Notes: generated by a model not told the origin, from the sequence alone. Counted from the first letter of the stretch, positions 41,157-51,960 are shown. The stretch: DNA of 64,000 nt from Acidobacteriota bacterium (GCA_003222675.1 QHWT01000048.1:1-64000), one strand, 5' to 3'. A program made the numbers and translations.

Positions 41157-42137
41157 TTAGTCGTTCGTACTGAAGACTAGAATCCCCGGCGTCTGAGAAC
41201 CGCGGTGTGGAACCGCGATGAAGAGTCTGGCGGCATCGGGAATGAAGAGTCCCGTGCGTGCGCCGGATCCCGTTGCCATGTGTGCGATGCGCATGTAGCG
41301 ATCGTCTGACTGACGCTGAAAAGCGTCAACGAAACCCTGCCCGCCGATCACGTAGAGGCGCTTGCGCGCCGCATCCCAAAACACGTCGTCCGCATCGCCA
41401 ACCGCTTCGAACGCCGTCGTCATGGTTCCAGATGTGATGTCGTAGACGAGCCCGCGGGCCGGATTGCGACAGACTACAAAGAGACGCTTGCCGTCCTCGT
41501 CGAGTGCCATCGGGTAGTTTGCCGCTGCCGCGGCGACCTTCCACGTGGCCGTGACGGACATCGACGGCCGATCGATGACGGCGATCTGATGAGCGTTCGG
41601 AACGTTGACGAATATGCGCGTGCCGGCACGTTCGAGCTGGAATGACTCAGGATGCGCAGCGAGACGGACGTCGCCCAGCTTTTTCCCGCTGGCCGGGTCG
41701 ATCTCAATGAGTGCGCCGGAACCGACGCCGACATACGCACGCCGAGCCGTCGGATCGTAGCGGACGTTGTCCGCGTCCCCCGCCGTTTTGACGGTCGCGA
41801 CAATACGCAGATCTTGGCCCTCCCGAATCTGCACATCACCGGTGCCGCCGTTTGCGACGATCAGCCGCCCTGTCGGTGCGAACCCGAGGCCCTGCGGTTC
41901 GTCTACCCCACGCGCTGACGTCACGCGTGTCGCCGAGCGCGTATCGATGATTTCTATGGAGTTGTTGCCGAGCGCCGCAACGAACAACCGTCCGGTCGCG
42001 GCGTCGAAGGTGAAGTGATCGAATCGTCCTTCCACGCCGGGCAATTCGATGCGCCCCACGGCCGTGAGTGGCTCTGGGGCATCGGAAGCCGCGAACGCGC
42101 ACGCGATGACGCCCAGAAGGATCACGCCATTACGCAT
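41157..42137 (-). CDS. YVTN/YncE-like beta-propeller protein
   Basis: Repeated blades (GRLIVANGGTGDVQI, RRAYVGVGSGALIEID, TRIFVNVPNAHQIAVIDR) after a signal peptide. Confidence 0.8.
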   Translation of the reverse strand: MRNGVILLGVIACAFAASDAPEPLTAVGRIELPGVEGRFDHFTFDAATGRLFVAALGNNSIEIIDTRSATRVTSARGVDEPQGLGFAPTGRLIVANGGTGDVQIREGQDLRIVATVKTAGDADNVRYDPTARRAYVGVGSGALIEIDPASGKKLGDVRLAAHPESFQLERAGTRIFVNVPNAHQIAVIDRPSMSVTATWKVAAAAANYPMALDEDGKRLFVVCRNPARGLVYDITSGTMTTAFEAVGDADDVFWDAARKRLYVIGGQGFVDAFQRQSDDRYMRIAHMATGSGARTGLFIPDAARLFIAVPHRGSQTPGILVFSTND

Positions 42138-42325
42138 TCTTCACGCTCCGTTCTCTTGGTCCGACAGCTACTCGATCACGATTTTCACGCAGAGGCGCAA
42201 AGGCGCAGAGGCAAATACTTCAACATCTCCCGTCCGAGGTCAGTTGCAATTCCTGCAACATTTGCGACGTGCTTCCGCGTAACCGCTTCTATTATGAGCG
42301 GCATGTCTCCTGCTTTGGGCCGGGC

Positions 42326-42799
42326 ATGGCTACAGAGCAAGAAATCAATCGTATCGCTCACGAGATCGTCGGCGGCGGCATTGCACTCCACAAGGCGTTC
42401 GGCCCGGGATGCTTCGAGTCAACGTACTCTCCTTGTCTTGCGTACGAGATGCGGAAACGTGGGCTCCAGTTTGAGGCGAAGGTCGAACTCGAACTGCACT
42501 ATGAGGAACTCTGGATACCGCGGGCCTACGAGGCCGACTTCATCGTTGAAGGTTCGATCGTGGTTGAGGTGAAAGCCTTACAGGCGATTGCGCCGGTCCA
42601 TCTTCGTCAGGTGAAGACCTACCTAACTCTCACTGGCTGCCCACTCGGACTTCTGATGAATTTCGGAGACGAGACAATGAAGGCCGGAGTACACCGCGTC
42701 GTCAACAACTTTCCCGAGGGCACAAGTCGCGACCTGCCGGCCCGGCGAAGCCGGGCCGTGGGGGAGGAAAAGAAAAATCCAGATCAAAACGCCGGATGA
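42326..42799 (+). CDS. GxxExxY protein (PD-(D/E)XK-like family)
   Basis: INRIAHEIVGGGIALHKAFGPGCFESTYSPCLAYEM...YEADFIVEGSIVVEVKALQAIAPVHLRQVKTYL. Confidence 0.9.
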   Translation: MATEQEINRIAHEIVGGGIALHKAFGPGCFESTYSPCLAYEMRKRGLQFEAKVELELHYEELWIPRAYEADFIVEGSIVVEVKALQAIAPVHLRQVKTYLTLTGCPLGLLMNFGDETMKAGVHRVVNNFPEGTSRDLPARRSRAVGEEKKNPDQNAG

Positions 42800-42867
42800 T
42801 CAAATGGCGCTTTGATCTGGATTTTTCTTTTCCTCTCCCGCCGCTGCGCGGCGCAGGTCGCGACTTC
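42725..42867. repeat. Long near-perfect hairpin at the 3' end of the GxxExxY gene
   Basis: GGAGGAAAAGAAAAATCCAGATCAAAACGCC ... GGCGCTTTGATCTGGATTTTTCTTTTCCTCTCC with outer arms AAGTCGCGACCTGC/GCGCAGGTCGCGACTT. Confidence 0.9.
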
Positions 42868-42914
42868 AGCCCGAGGAAGCCTCTGCGCCTTGGCGCCTCT
42901 GCGTGAGATCCGTG

Positions 42915-44150
42915 TCAGCGACGCGTGACCGATTCCTCCGGTGCTCTGACGTGACGGAATTGGTAATACAGCAGCACGTCATAGCAGATCTTCAAACCGC
43001 CACCGATGATTAGCGGCGTGGCAGAGCCCACGCCCTGCATCACCGCGCCGGCAATCATCGGCCCGACGGCCCACCCGACCAAACGTGTGACGTTGGTGAC
43101 GCCGCTGACGAACGTTCGCTGTTCCGGCGCGACGATGGCCATCATGTACGACTGGCGGGTCGGCACGTCCATCTCGACGAGCGCTTCGCGTGCGAGGAAC
43201 AGCGCGGCGGCGCCGGCCGCGCTCGGTGCAAGCGGCGCCAGCATCAAGAAGACGCTCGACGGCAGGTGCGTGAGGACCATCGTGTTCACCAGGCCGATAC
43301 GGCGCGCGAGCCAGGCGGCGAGGAGGTGAGACATCGCGTTCAGCAGGCGCGCGGCGGCGAACAAGGCCGCGACCTGCACCTCCGACAGTCCGTATCGCTC
43401 GAAGAACCAGTAGGCGATCAGCGCCGAATTGAGGAATCCGCTGCCGAGGCTGTCGAGACCGAACAGCAGCACGAGCTTTGACGCGATCGCCCGCGTGTGA
43501 TGATCGATGCGTCCGACCCGCCGATGGCGAGGGTTCGGCGCCTCGATATGTGCCGACAGCCCGGAGTACGCGACCGCGGTGGCCGCGAGCGCGACGGCGC
43601 ACCCCATGAACGTCCACGCGTGCCCGGCCGACCGGGAAACACCCCACGTCGCCGCCAGCAGAACGGGAAGGGCGCCGGCCGCGGATCCAGCCGTCTGCCC
43701 TGCATCGAGGACGACGTTGTACCACGCGAACGTCCACGTGCGGCGTTCAGGCGTGGTCACCTGAGGCAGGGCCGCCTGATCGATTGCCGCGGCCGCGCTT
43801 CGATCGCGTCCCATCGCATTCGCCATTCCCGCAAACGCGAGCACGACGAGGATGCGGAACTCATCGATTGAGGCGAGCGACGCGTATCCGCACGCGGTCA
43901 ACAGCGCGAGCACCGCCAGCACTCGCCTGCGCCCAATCCGATCCGCCATGATGGTGACGAACGCGGTGGCCACGGCCATCCCGGCAAGGCCGGCGCCTAT
44001 CACGTAACCGGTCTGCCGCACGGTCAGTCCGCGTTCGCCGAGCGCAATCGCAGCGGCGACGCCCGTCAGTCCGGCCGCCGTGGACCGGACGAAGGCCGTC
44101 GCGTAGAAGATGCGCGCGTCCTTCGATGTAAAATTGGCTGGAATCTGCAC
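42915..44150 (-). CDS. MFS transporter
   Basis: 12-TM-like; ADRIGRRRVLAVLALLTACGYASLA. Confidence 0.87.
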   Translation of the reverse strand: MQIPANFTSKDARIFYATAFVRSTAAGLTGVAAAIALGERGLTVRQTGYVIGAGLAGMAVATAFVTIMADRIGRRRVLAVLALLTACGYASLASIDEFRILVVLAFAGMANAMGRDRSAAAAIDQAALPQVTTPERRTWTFAWYNVVLDAGQTAGSAAGALPVLLAATWGVSRSAGHAWTFMGCAVALAATAVAYSGLSAHIEAPNPRHRRVGRIDHHTRAIASKLVLLFGLDSLGSGFLNSALIAYWFFERYGLSEVQVAALFAAARLLNAMSHLLAAWLARRIGLVNTMVLTHLPSSVFLMLAPLAPSAAGAAALFLAREALVEMDVPTRQSYMMAIVAPEQRTFVSGVTNVTRLVGWAVGPMIAGAVMQGVGSATPLIIGGGLKICYDVLLYYQFRHVRAPEESVTRR

Positions 44151-44190
44151 GCCGGTTCTGCCTCACTCCTTGACTCGAGGGCTAGTTTTC

Positions 44191-47100
44191 ATGACACGAC
44201 GTACTACCCGATGGATCGCCGCCGCGGCAATCGTGCTCGTGACTGGCGGATCCGCCGCCGCTCGCGACCAAGCGGGGCAGCAACCTGCGCCGCTCGCCTC
44301 TACTGGCAATCCTTATGTTCGCGATGCGAAGCAGCCGATCGACGAAGCCTATACGAAGAAGATGAAGGAGTACACGACGGCGCCTTACTTCACGTCGCCG
44401 CTCGTGAACTATCTGCCGGCGTCGAAGTCGGTGCCGACGCCGATGGCGGTCCTCAAGGACGTGGCCGGCGCGCCTGGCATCCTTCCTTACTCGCACGAGG
44501 TTTACCAGTACATGCGGATGGTCGAGAAGGCGACGCCGCGCGTGAAAGTCTTCTCGATCGGCAGGACGGAGGAAGGCCGCGAGATGATCGCAGTTGCCGT
44601 CTCGTCGGAAGCCAACCTCGCGAAGCTCGACGCCAATCGATCCAATCTCGCCAAGCTCGCCGATCCGCGCACGATCAACATGAACGACGACGAAGCCGAC
44701 CGCATCGTCGCGGCAACGACGCCAATCTATTACATTACCGGCACCATCCATTCGCCTGAGACGGGATCCCCCACCGCGTTGATGGAACTGGTGTATCGCC
44801 TCGCGGTCGACGAGAGCCCTTACATTCAGAAGATCCGCAACAAGGTGATCGCGCTCGTGACTCCGATCGTCGAAGTCGATGGACGCGATCGTCACGTGGA
44901 CGTGTATCGCTGGCACCTGGCGAACCCCGACAAGAACTGGCCCGGCACGCTCTATTGGGGCAAGTACGTGGCGCACGACAACAACCGTGACGCGATGGGA
45001 CTCACGCTGGCGCTGACGCGCAACGTGCTGAACACCTATGCCGACTGGCACGCGCAGGTGCTGCACGATCTCCACGAATCAGTGCCGTACTTGTACGACA
45101 ACACGGTGGGCGACGGGCCGTACAACGCATGGATCGACCCAATCCTCGCCAGCGAGTGGCAGATGATCGGCTGGCACAACGTGAACGAGATGACCAAATT
45201 CGGCATGCCTGGCGTGTTCACGCACGGCACGTTCGACACGTGGTCCCCCGGTTACCTGATGTTCGTCGCGGCGATGCACAACGGCATCAGCCGGCTCTAC
45301 GAAACGTTCGGCAACGGCGGCGCCGACACGCTCGATCGCACGCTCACGCCGTCGCAGACCTCACGCACGTGGTACCGGCAGAACCCGCCGCTGCCGAAGA
45401 CGAAGTGGTCGCAGCGGAACAACAACAATTATGAGGAGACGGGCCTTCTCGTGTCGCTGAATCAGTTCGCCGACAACACGCAGTACTTCCTGAAGAATTT
45501 TTACCTGAAGGGCAAGCGCTCGATCCTCAAGCCCAGGACCGAAGGGCCCGCGGCGTACGTCTTCACTGCCGACGATCCACGGCCGGGCGCACAGGCGGAC
45601 CTGCTTCGCATCCTGCAACTGCAGAAGGTTGAGATTTCGCGCGCGACGCAGCCGTTCACCGTCACGGTTCCCGGGCCGCGTCGGCCGAATCGTCAACCCA
45701 ATACGACCGACACGTCTCCAGGACGCGACGGCCCGAACGGCGACGCGGACGCGCAATCCGGCCAGGAATCACCGGAAGGTCCGAGGAACAAGCGCAGCGC
45801 GGCGCCGGTGATGGAGAATCGCACGTTTCCTGCGGACTCCTTCATCGTCCGCATGGACCAGCCGTTCAGCCGCATCGCCGATGCGCTGCTCGATTATCAG
45901 TACTGGGCGCCCGACGATCCGCAGCGGCAGCCGTACGACGATACGGGATGGACGTTCCCCGAGCTGTTCAACGTGAAGGTCACGCGCGTGAACGACGTGA
46001 AGGTGCTCGATGCCAAGGTGGAAGCCGTCAAAGGCGAGGTGAAAGCCGCTGGCGGTGTCACGGGCACGGGTGCCATCTTCGCGATCAATCAGAACACCGA
46101 TCCCTCGCTGATCACGCTGCGCTACCGGTTCAAGGATGCAAAGTTCGAGATCGCGGAAGAGGCGTTCGAAGCAGGCGGACAGAAATTTGGCCGCGGATCG
46201 TTCATCGTGCAGGGAGTCAGCTCGGACGATCTCGGCAAGGCGGCATCAGACCTCGGCATCAAAGTGACGGCGCTGCCCGCCGCCCCCAGCGTCAAGACAC
46301 ATCCAGGTCGTGCGCCGCGCATCGCGCTCGTGCACACCTGGATCAACACGCAGGACGAGGGCTGGTGGCGCCAGACGCTCGACATTCGCGGCGTGCCGTT
46401 CGCCTACATCAGCACGCAGGCGCTCACCAACGACGCGGATCTGCAGTCGAAGTACGACGTCATCCTGTTCCCGCCCGTCGGCCGCGCGTCGGCGCAACAG
46501 ATCATTACGGGTACGCCGATGTACGGCAACCCGATTCCGTGGAAGACGACGGAGCTGACGCCGAATATTGGCAAGGAAGATTCGACCGACGACATCCGAC
46601 CGGGCATGGGCTGGACAGGACTGATGCACCTGCAGAAGTTCGTGCGCGACGGCGGTGTGTTGATCGCGGTCGACGACACCGCGGAGTTCGCGCAGCAGTT
46701 CGGCTTCACGCCCGGCGTGTCGACAACGACATCGCAGCGGCTGAAGGTCGTGGGCTCGGTGCTCCGATCGAAGATGGTGGACGCGGCGAGTCCGATTGCG
46801 TACGGCTACGGCGACGATCTGTCGATCTATGCCGACAACCCGCCGGGGAAGAAGGCACGCCTCGTCGAGCGACCGGCCGCGGCACACAGGACGATCCGGA
46901 TCAGGTGCAGGGCTTCATGGCGACGTCGCCGATCCCCGACGAGCCGCGCGCGGAAGCGTGGCAATACGCGCCGATCCAGGAGGAGCAGCGGCGCAACGCG
47001 ACCAACATCATCCCGCCGCAGTTCCGTCCGCGCGTCATCATGCGGTATGGCGACGCGCGGGATCTGCTGGTCTCGGGTCTGCTCGACAACGGCGCGGATC

Positions 47101-47270
47101 TCGCGCAGCACCCGATGGTGATTGACGTCCCCGTCGACAAGGGTCACGTCGTCATGTTCTCGAACAACCCGATCTGGCGCGGGGAAACTCAGGGCAGCTA
47201 CTTCCTCGTTTTCAACACGTTGCTGAACTACGACAACCTCGGCGCCGGCCGGAAGCTGGACGAGAAATAG
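44191..47270 (+). pseudogene. M14-family zinc carboxypeptidase, interrupted by one frameshift near 46.87 kb
   Basis: HSPETGSPTALMELVYRLA (HxxE) and downstream M14-like core; frame moves from ORF 44110-47121 to ORF 45948-47270 (FMATSPIPDEPRAEAWQYAPIQEEQ...). Confidence 0.75.
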
Positions 47271-47271
47271 G

Positions 47272-47420
47272 TCTCGGCTTCAGGCTTCGGCGTCAGGCTC
47301 GAGGGCCTAGGGCTTCACGGGCCTCGCGATCCGCCTCAGGCTTCAGGACCGTCCGGGAGCCTAAAGCCCGGAGCCCGAAGCCCGGAGCCTGAAGCCCGGA
47401 GCCTGAAGCCCGAAGCCTGC
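47272..47420. repeat. Tandem 14-bp AGCCTGAAGCCCGG array with inverted upstream arm
   Basis: ggcttcaggcttcggcgtcaggct ... agcctaaagcccgg agcccgaagcccgg agcctgaagcccgg agcctgaagcccga agcctg. Confidence 0.8.
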
Positions 47421-47477
47421 GACCGCGACGCGCCAGACCAAATCAACTGGCGCGGTGTCCAATCGCTGGAGGGTCCC

Positions 47478-49364
47478 GTGCGCGTTTTGCCACTCGTCCT
47501 TCTTGCACTCGTCGCAGCCGCGCCTCGACAGGCGCCTCCCCCGCCTCCTCCACCTCCGCCGCCGTCCGCTCAACCGCCGCGCGATACGGCCCCCCGCGCG
47601 GAACCAACGGGCACCGCGGTGATTCGTGGACGCGTTGTCGCGGCCGACACAGGACTGCCGATTCGTCAGGCGAACGTCAACCTGACGTGGATGCCGGCGG
47701 TGACGATCGGCGCGAACGTCAGCGGCGGTGTCGTAAGCGGCACACTGGTGAGTGCCGATGTGATGATAGGCGTGGTGACCCGGACGCTGGCCCAGCAAGG
47801 CCGCGATCGTGGCTCCGCAGCCCCGATCACCATCCGCCCACGGTCGACAAGAACGGACGACCAGGGCAACTTCGAGTTCAAAGCGTTGCCGGCCGGCAAC
47901 TATCGAATCTACGCGTCGACCGGCCAATACTCCGCGCAGTATCTCGCTCTCAGCTACGGCGCGAGACGCACGAACGCCGATCCCGGGCTGCCGATTCAAC
48001 TCTCGGACGGACAGACCTTCGACAGGGCGACGATCGCGCTGCCGCGCGGCGCAGTGATCGTCGGGCGCGTCACCGACGACGGCGGCGAGCCCATGGCGCG
48101 GGTGCAGGTGTACGGCCTCTGGTTTCCGCCAGGCCGCACGCGAGGGCAGCGCAATAGCGGAGGAGCTCAGACCGACGATCTCGGGCAGTTCCGTCTTTTC
48201 GGATTGCAGGCTGGTGAATACGCCGTCGTTGCGGAGGCGCGAATGCCCACCTATGTCAATCCGAACACCATCTCACCGGATGCGGAAGAGGATCGCAGCG
48301 GCTTTCTCACGACGTTCTACGCTGGGACGCCGGATGAAGGGGCCGCACAGCACGTACGAACGCGTGCGGGCGTCGAGACGACCGGCATCGACATCCGGAT
48401 GTCAAAGGGACGGCTTTATTGCATCTCCGGGACAGTCTTGGACTCGCAAGGGAATGCCGCCGCTCGCGCGAACGGACAGCTCGCGCGGAAAAGCGCAACG
48501 ATGGGAATGGGAATGGGCATGGTGATGAGCGGCGTCATGACGGACGAGCAGGGCCGCTTTCAGATACAGAACCTGGCGCCTGGCAACTACCGCCTCGTCG
48601 TTCATCAACGGCCGCTCAACTTCGGACCGAACGGTCCGGAAGGCGATCAGGGGGAGATGGCGCAGATCCCGATCACGGTCGCGGGGGCGGATCTCGAGAA
48701 CCTGATGATCGTCACGTCGCCCGGAGTGACGCTCACCGGGCACGTGGAGTTCGAGCAGGCTCCGCCGGAACGGCCGATTACACAGATGCGCGTCAACGCG
48801 GTTCCCGACGAACAGGACTTCTGGATGTTCGGGCCGGCACCGTCCGCCACGGTGCAAAAGGATCGCACGTTCAAACTGCAGGGCCTCAGCGGTGACTACC
48901 TGATTCGTGGTGGCGATGGCCTTCCGCCGACCTACTACGTCAAGGCGGTGCTCGTCGGCGGAGTCGACGTGACCGAGATCCCGCGTGAGTTCAAGGCCCA
49001 GGATCATGTCACGCTGCTCGTGTCGTCGCGGGGGCCGACGCTGGAAGGCACGGTGACCGATGCCAAGGGCACGCCAACGAGCGACGCAGGCATCATCGTG
49101 TTTCCGGAGGACAAAGCGAGCTGGCGCGGGAGCTCGACGCGCGTGCGGCGGTCGTCACCCGACGCGCAGGGCCACTACCGCATCTCGCCGGTGCACCCGG
49201 GGCGGTATTTCATCCTCGCGGTGCCGCGGGAACGATTGAACACGTTCCCCGGCATCGACTACGTCGCGTTTTATGACGAGCTCTCGAAGGACGCGACCAC
49301 GCTGGTCGTCAACGAGGACGAGACGCGCGCCGTCGATCTGAAGCTCGTGACAGGTGGTCAATAG
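47478..49364 (+). CDS. Secreted carboxypeptidase-regulatory-like domain protein
   Basis: Pro-rich stretch after signal peptide, TAVIRGRVVAADTGLPIRQANVNL; paralogous layout to the 22.6 kb gene. Confidence 0.8.
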   Translation: MRVLPLVLLALVAAAPRQAPPPPPPPPPPSAQPPRDTAPRAEPTGTAVIRGRVVAADTGLPIRQANVNLTWMPAVTIGANVSGGVVSGTLVSADVMIGVVTRTLAQQGRDRGSAAPITIRPRSTRTDDQGNFEFKALPAGNYRIYASTGQYSAQYLALSYGARRTNADPGLPIQLSDGQTFDRATIALPRGAVIVGRVTDDGGEPMARVQVYGLWFPPGRTRGQRNSGGAQTDDLGQFRLFGLQAGEYAVVAEARMPTYVNPNTISPDAEEDRSGFLTTFYAGTPDEGAAQHVRTRAGVETTGIDIRMSKGRLYCISGTVLDSQGNAAARANGQLARKSATMGMGMGMVMSGVMTDEQGRFQIQNLAPGNYRLVVHQRPLNFGPNGPEGDQGEMAQIPITVAGADLENLMIVTSPGVTLTGHVEFEQAPPERPITQMRVNAVPDEQDFWMFGPAPSATVQKDRTFKLQGLSGDYLIRGGDGLPPTYYVKAVLVGGVDVTEIPREFKAQDHVTLLVSSRGPTLEGTVTDAKGTPTSDAGIIVFPEDKASWRGSSTRVRRSSPDAQGHYRISPVHPGRYFILAVPRERLNTFPGIDYVAFYDELSKDATTLVVNEDETRAVDLKLVTGGQ

Positions 49365-49369
49365 CGCGG

Positions 49370-49459
49370 GGCCGGGTCTGAAGACCCGGCCTACAGATCG
49401 CCGGCGGGTCTAAAGACCCGCCCTACAGATTTGGGTGTAGGGCGCCTCTTTAGAGGCGC
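49370..49459. repeat. Three consecutive GTAG-tagged REP hairpins
   Basis: GGCCGGGTCTGAAGACCCGGCC; GGCGGGTCTAAAGACCCGCC; GGCGCCTCTTTAGAGGCGC, each beside CTACA/TGTAG. Confidence 0.8.
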
Positions 49460-49487
49460 TATTCACGTCCGGTGCTATATTCCCGCC

Positions 49488-51860
49488 ATGAAGACATTCA
49501 CCACGCTGGCTGTGGCGCTGTCGTGCGTGGCGGTCGCTGCAGGCCGTCAGTACTGGACGAGCGTGTCGGTGCCCGACAAGGTCGCGTCGCGGGCGGTGCC
49601 GTTCAGGCTCGATGAGGTCCGGCTGCTCGACAGTCCCTATCGCGACGCGATGATTCGCGATCAGGAATACCTTCTCAGTCTCGACGAGGATCGCCTGCTG
49701 CACAACTTCCGCGTGACGGCAGGTCTCCCCTCATCGGCCCAGCCGCTCGGCGGGTGGGAAGCGCCCGACGTCGAGCTGCGCGGCCATTCGGCAGGCCACT
49801 ACTTGTCGGCCGTCGCCCTGATGTATGCGAGCAGCGGCGACTCGCGCTTCAAGGCGCGCGCCGACAGCCTCGTCGCTGCTTTGGCGAAGGTGCAGGCCGC
49901 AGAGGCCAGGACGTTCAACCCTGGTTACCTCTCTGCGTTTCCCGAAGAGCTGTTCGACCGCGTCGATACGCGCCAGCGCGTGTGGGCGCCGTATTACACC
50001 ATCCACAAGATCATGGCGGGGCTGCTCGATGCGCACCTGCTGACGGGCAACGCGCAGGCGCTCGACGTCTTGAAGAAGCAGGCTGACTGGGTCGCGTTCC
50101 GCGTCGGCCGCTTGACGGAGGAACAGCAGCAGAAGGCGCTCGACACGGAGTTCGGCGGGATGAACGAAGTGCTCGCCAACCTCTATGCCGCGACAGGCGA
50201 GCAGAAGTATCTGGAGACCGCGAAGAAGTTCGAGCACAAGCGCATCCTGGATCCGCTCGCGCGCGGCGTCGACCCGCTCGACAACGTCCATGCGAATACG
50301 CAGATCCCGAAGATCATCGGGGTCGCTCGCGAATACGAGCTGACCGGCGACCCGCGCTATCGCGACATCGCGACGTTCTTCTGGAACAGGGTCGTCCATC
50401 ACCGTTCGTTCGTGATGGGCGGCAACAGCGACGGCGAATCGTTCTTCCCCGAGGAAGAGACGTCACACCATCTTGGCGCCGCGGGACCCGAGACGTGCAA
50501 TACGTACAACATGCTGAAGCTCACGCGTCACCTCTTCGCATGGTCTCCTTCGGTCGAGGTGATGGACTACTACGAGCGCGCGCTGCTGAATCACATTCTC
50601 GGCTCACAGGATCCGAAGACCGGCGGCGTTCTCTACTACTGCCCGCTCAAGCCCGGCGCGTTCAAAACATTCTCGACCGCGAACGATTCGTTCTGGTGCT
50701 GCGTCGGGACCGGCATGGAGAACCACGCGAAGTACAACGACACGATTTACTTCCACGACGCCGCGTCGCTGTACGTGAACCTGTTCATTCCATCCGAGCT
50801 GACCTGGAAGGACAAGGGACTGAAGGTCCGGCAGCTCACGAAGTTCCCGGAGGAGGACTCGACGTCAATCACATTCACCGCCGACCAGCCGGTGCGTCTC
50901 GATGTGAGGGTACGCTATCCGTCGTGGGCGACGTCGGGCATGACGCTGACGGTGAACGGAAATCGGCAGGATCTGGCTGCCGCCAGGCCTGGCCAGTACG
51001 TCGACGTCGATCGCGAGTGGAAGACCGGCGACACCGTGCAGGTGAGGCTCCCCATGTCGCTGCACCTCGAATCGCTTCCGGATGATCCACATATCCAGGC
51101 GGTGGTGTACGGACCGGTTGTCCTCGCCGGCGATCTCGGGACCGCGGGCCTCGAGAGTGTGCGCCGCTACGGTCCGAGCGCGCCGCCGCTTGGCCGCATG
51201 GCATCCGTTCCGGTACCGGCGTTCATCGCCTCGAACCCGCAGCAGGTGCTGGAACACGTAAAGCCGGTCGCCGGCAGGCCGCTGACGTTCCAGACGAGCG
51301 GTCTCGCGCAACCGCACGACGTCACGCTGATGCCGCTCTACAAGACCATCGATCCGCGTTACACGGTCTACTGGATGATCTACACGTCGGCCGAGTATGG
51401 GAAGCACACCGCGGAACTCGCGAGCCTCGCGGCGCGACGCAAGGAGATCGAAGGACGCACCATCGATACCGTCAACGTGAGCGAAGATGCCAGTGAGCAG
51501 GCGCACGCGTTCAAAAACGAAGGCGCGGACGAGGGATTCATCGAAGGACGGCGCTGGCGCGACGCGCGCAACGGCTTCCTGAGCTACGACCTGATGGTGC
51601 AGCCGGACAAGCCGCTGACGCTCGTGTGCACGTATCGCGGCAGCGAGGGACAGCGACGCGTGTTCGACATCCTGGTTGACGGTGAGAAGATCGCGACCGA
51701 GAGCCTCGAATACCATCCGACGGAATTGCTCGATAAGGAATATGCCGTCCCCGATGCGCTGACGCGCGGCAAGTCGAAGGTCACGGTGCGTTTCCAGTCA
51801 CAAGGCGCCGCGCGCACTGGCGGGGTCGTCGAACTCCGTGCCGTGCAGCCGGGCCGCTAA
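49488..51860 (+). CDS. GH127 (DUF1680) beta-L-arabinofuranosidase-like protein
   Basis: VRLLDSPYRDAMIRDQEYLLSLDEDRLLHNFR; GHSAGHYLSA; SFWCCVGTGMENHAKY. Confidence 0.92.
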   Translation: MKTFTTLAVALSCVAVAAGRQYWTSVSVPDKVASRAVPFRLDEVRLLDSPYRDAMIRDQEYLLSLDEDRLLHNFRVTAGLPSSAQPLGGWEAPDVELRGHSAGHYLSAVALMYASSGDSRFKARADSLVAALAKVQAAEARTFNPGYLSAFPEELFDRVDTRQRVWAPYYTIHKIMAGLLDAHLLTGNAQALDVLKKQADWVAFRVGRLTEEQQQKALDTEFGGMNEVLANLYAATGEQKYLETAKKFEHKRILDPLARGVDPLDNVHANTQIPKIIGVAREYELTGDPRYRDIATFFWNRVVHHRSFVMGGNSDGESFFPEEETSHHLGAAGPETCNTYNMLKLTRHLFAWSPSVEVMDYYERALLNHILGSQDPKTGGVLYYCPLKPGAFKTFSTANDSFWCCVGTGMENHAKYNDTIYFHDAASLYVNLFIPSELTWKDKGLKVRQLTKFPEEDSTSITFTADQPVRLDVRVRYPSWATSGMTLTVNGNRQDLAAARPGQYVDVDREWKTGDTVQVRLPMSLHLESLPDDPHIQAVVYGPVVLAGDLGTAGLESVRRYGPSAPPLGRMASVPVPAFIASNPQQVLEHVKPVAGRPLTFQTSGLAQPHDVTLMPLYKTIDPRYTVYWMIYTSAEYGKHTAELASLAARRKEIEGRTIDTVNVSEDASEQAHAFKNEGADEGFIEGRRWRDARNGFLSYDLMVQPDKPLTLVCTYRGSEGQRRVFDILVDGEKIATESLEYHPTELLDKEYAVPDALTRGKSKVTVRFQSQGAARTGGVVELRAVQPGR

Positions 51861-51960
51861 CCACGGATCACAGGCCGGACAGCCACGAATCACACCCCCG
51901 GGGAAGCCAGGGATCACACGAATTACACGGATCGGATTTCTTCCTCACGACCGCACAAAT

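Larger units (their letters stand above)
42185..42906. mobile_element. Candidate GxxExxY-associated inverted-repeat unit
   Basis: 28-bp terminal inverted repeats, 27/28 matched (42185-42212 and 42879-42906), enclosing a GxxExxY gene and a long internal hairpin. Confidence 0.5.

Noticed and set aside
47330-47420. Possible CRISPR array
   Set aside because: 14-bp units are contiguous with no unique spacers and no cas genes nearby; same reasoning for 24441-24530.
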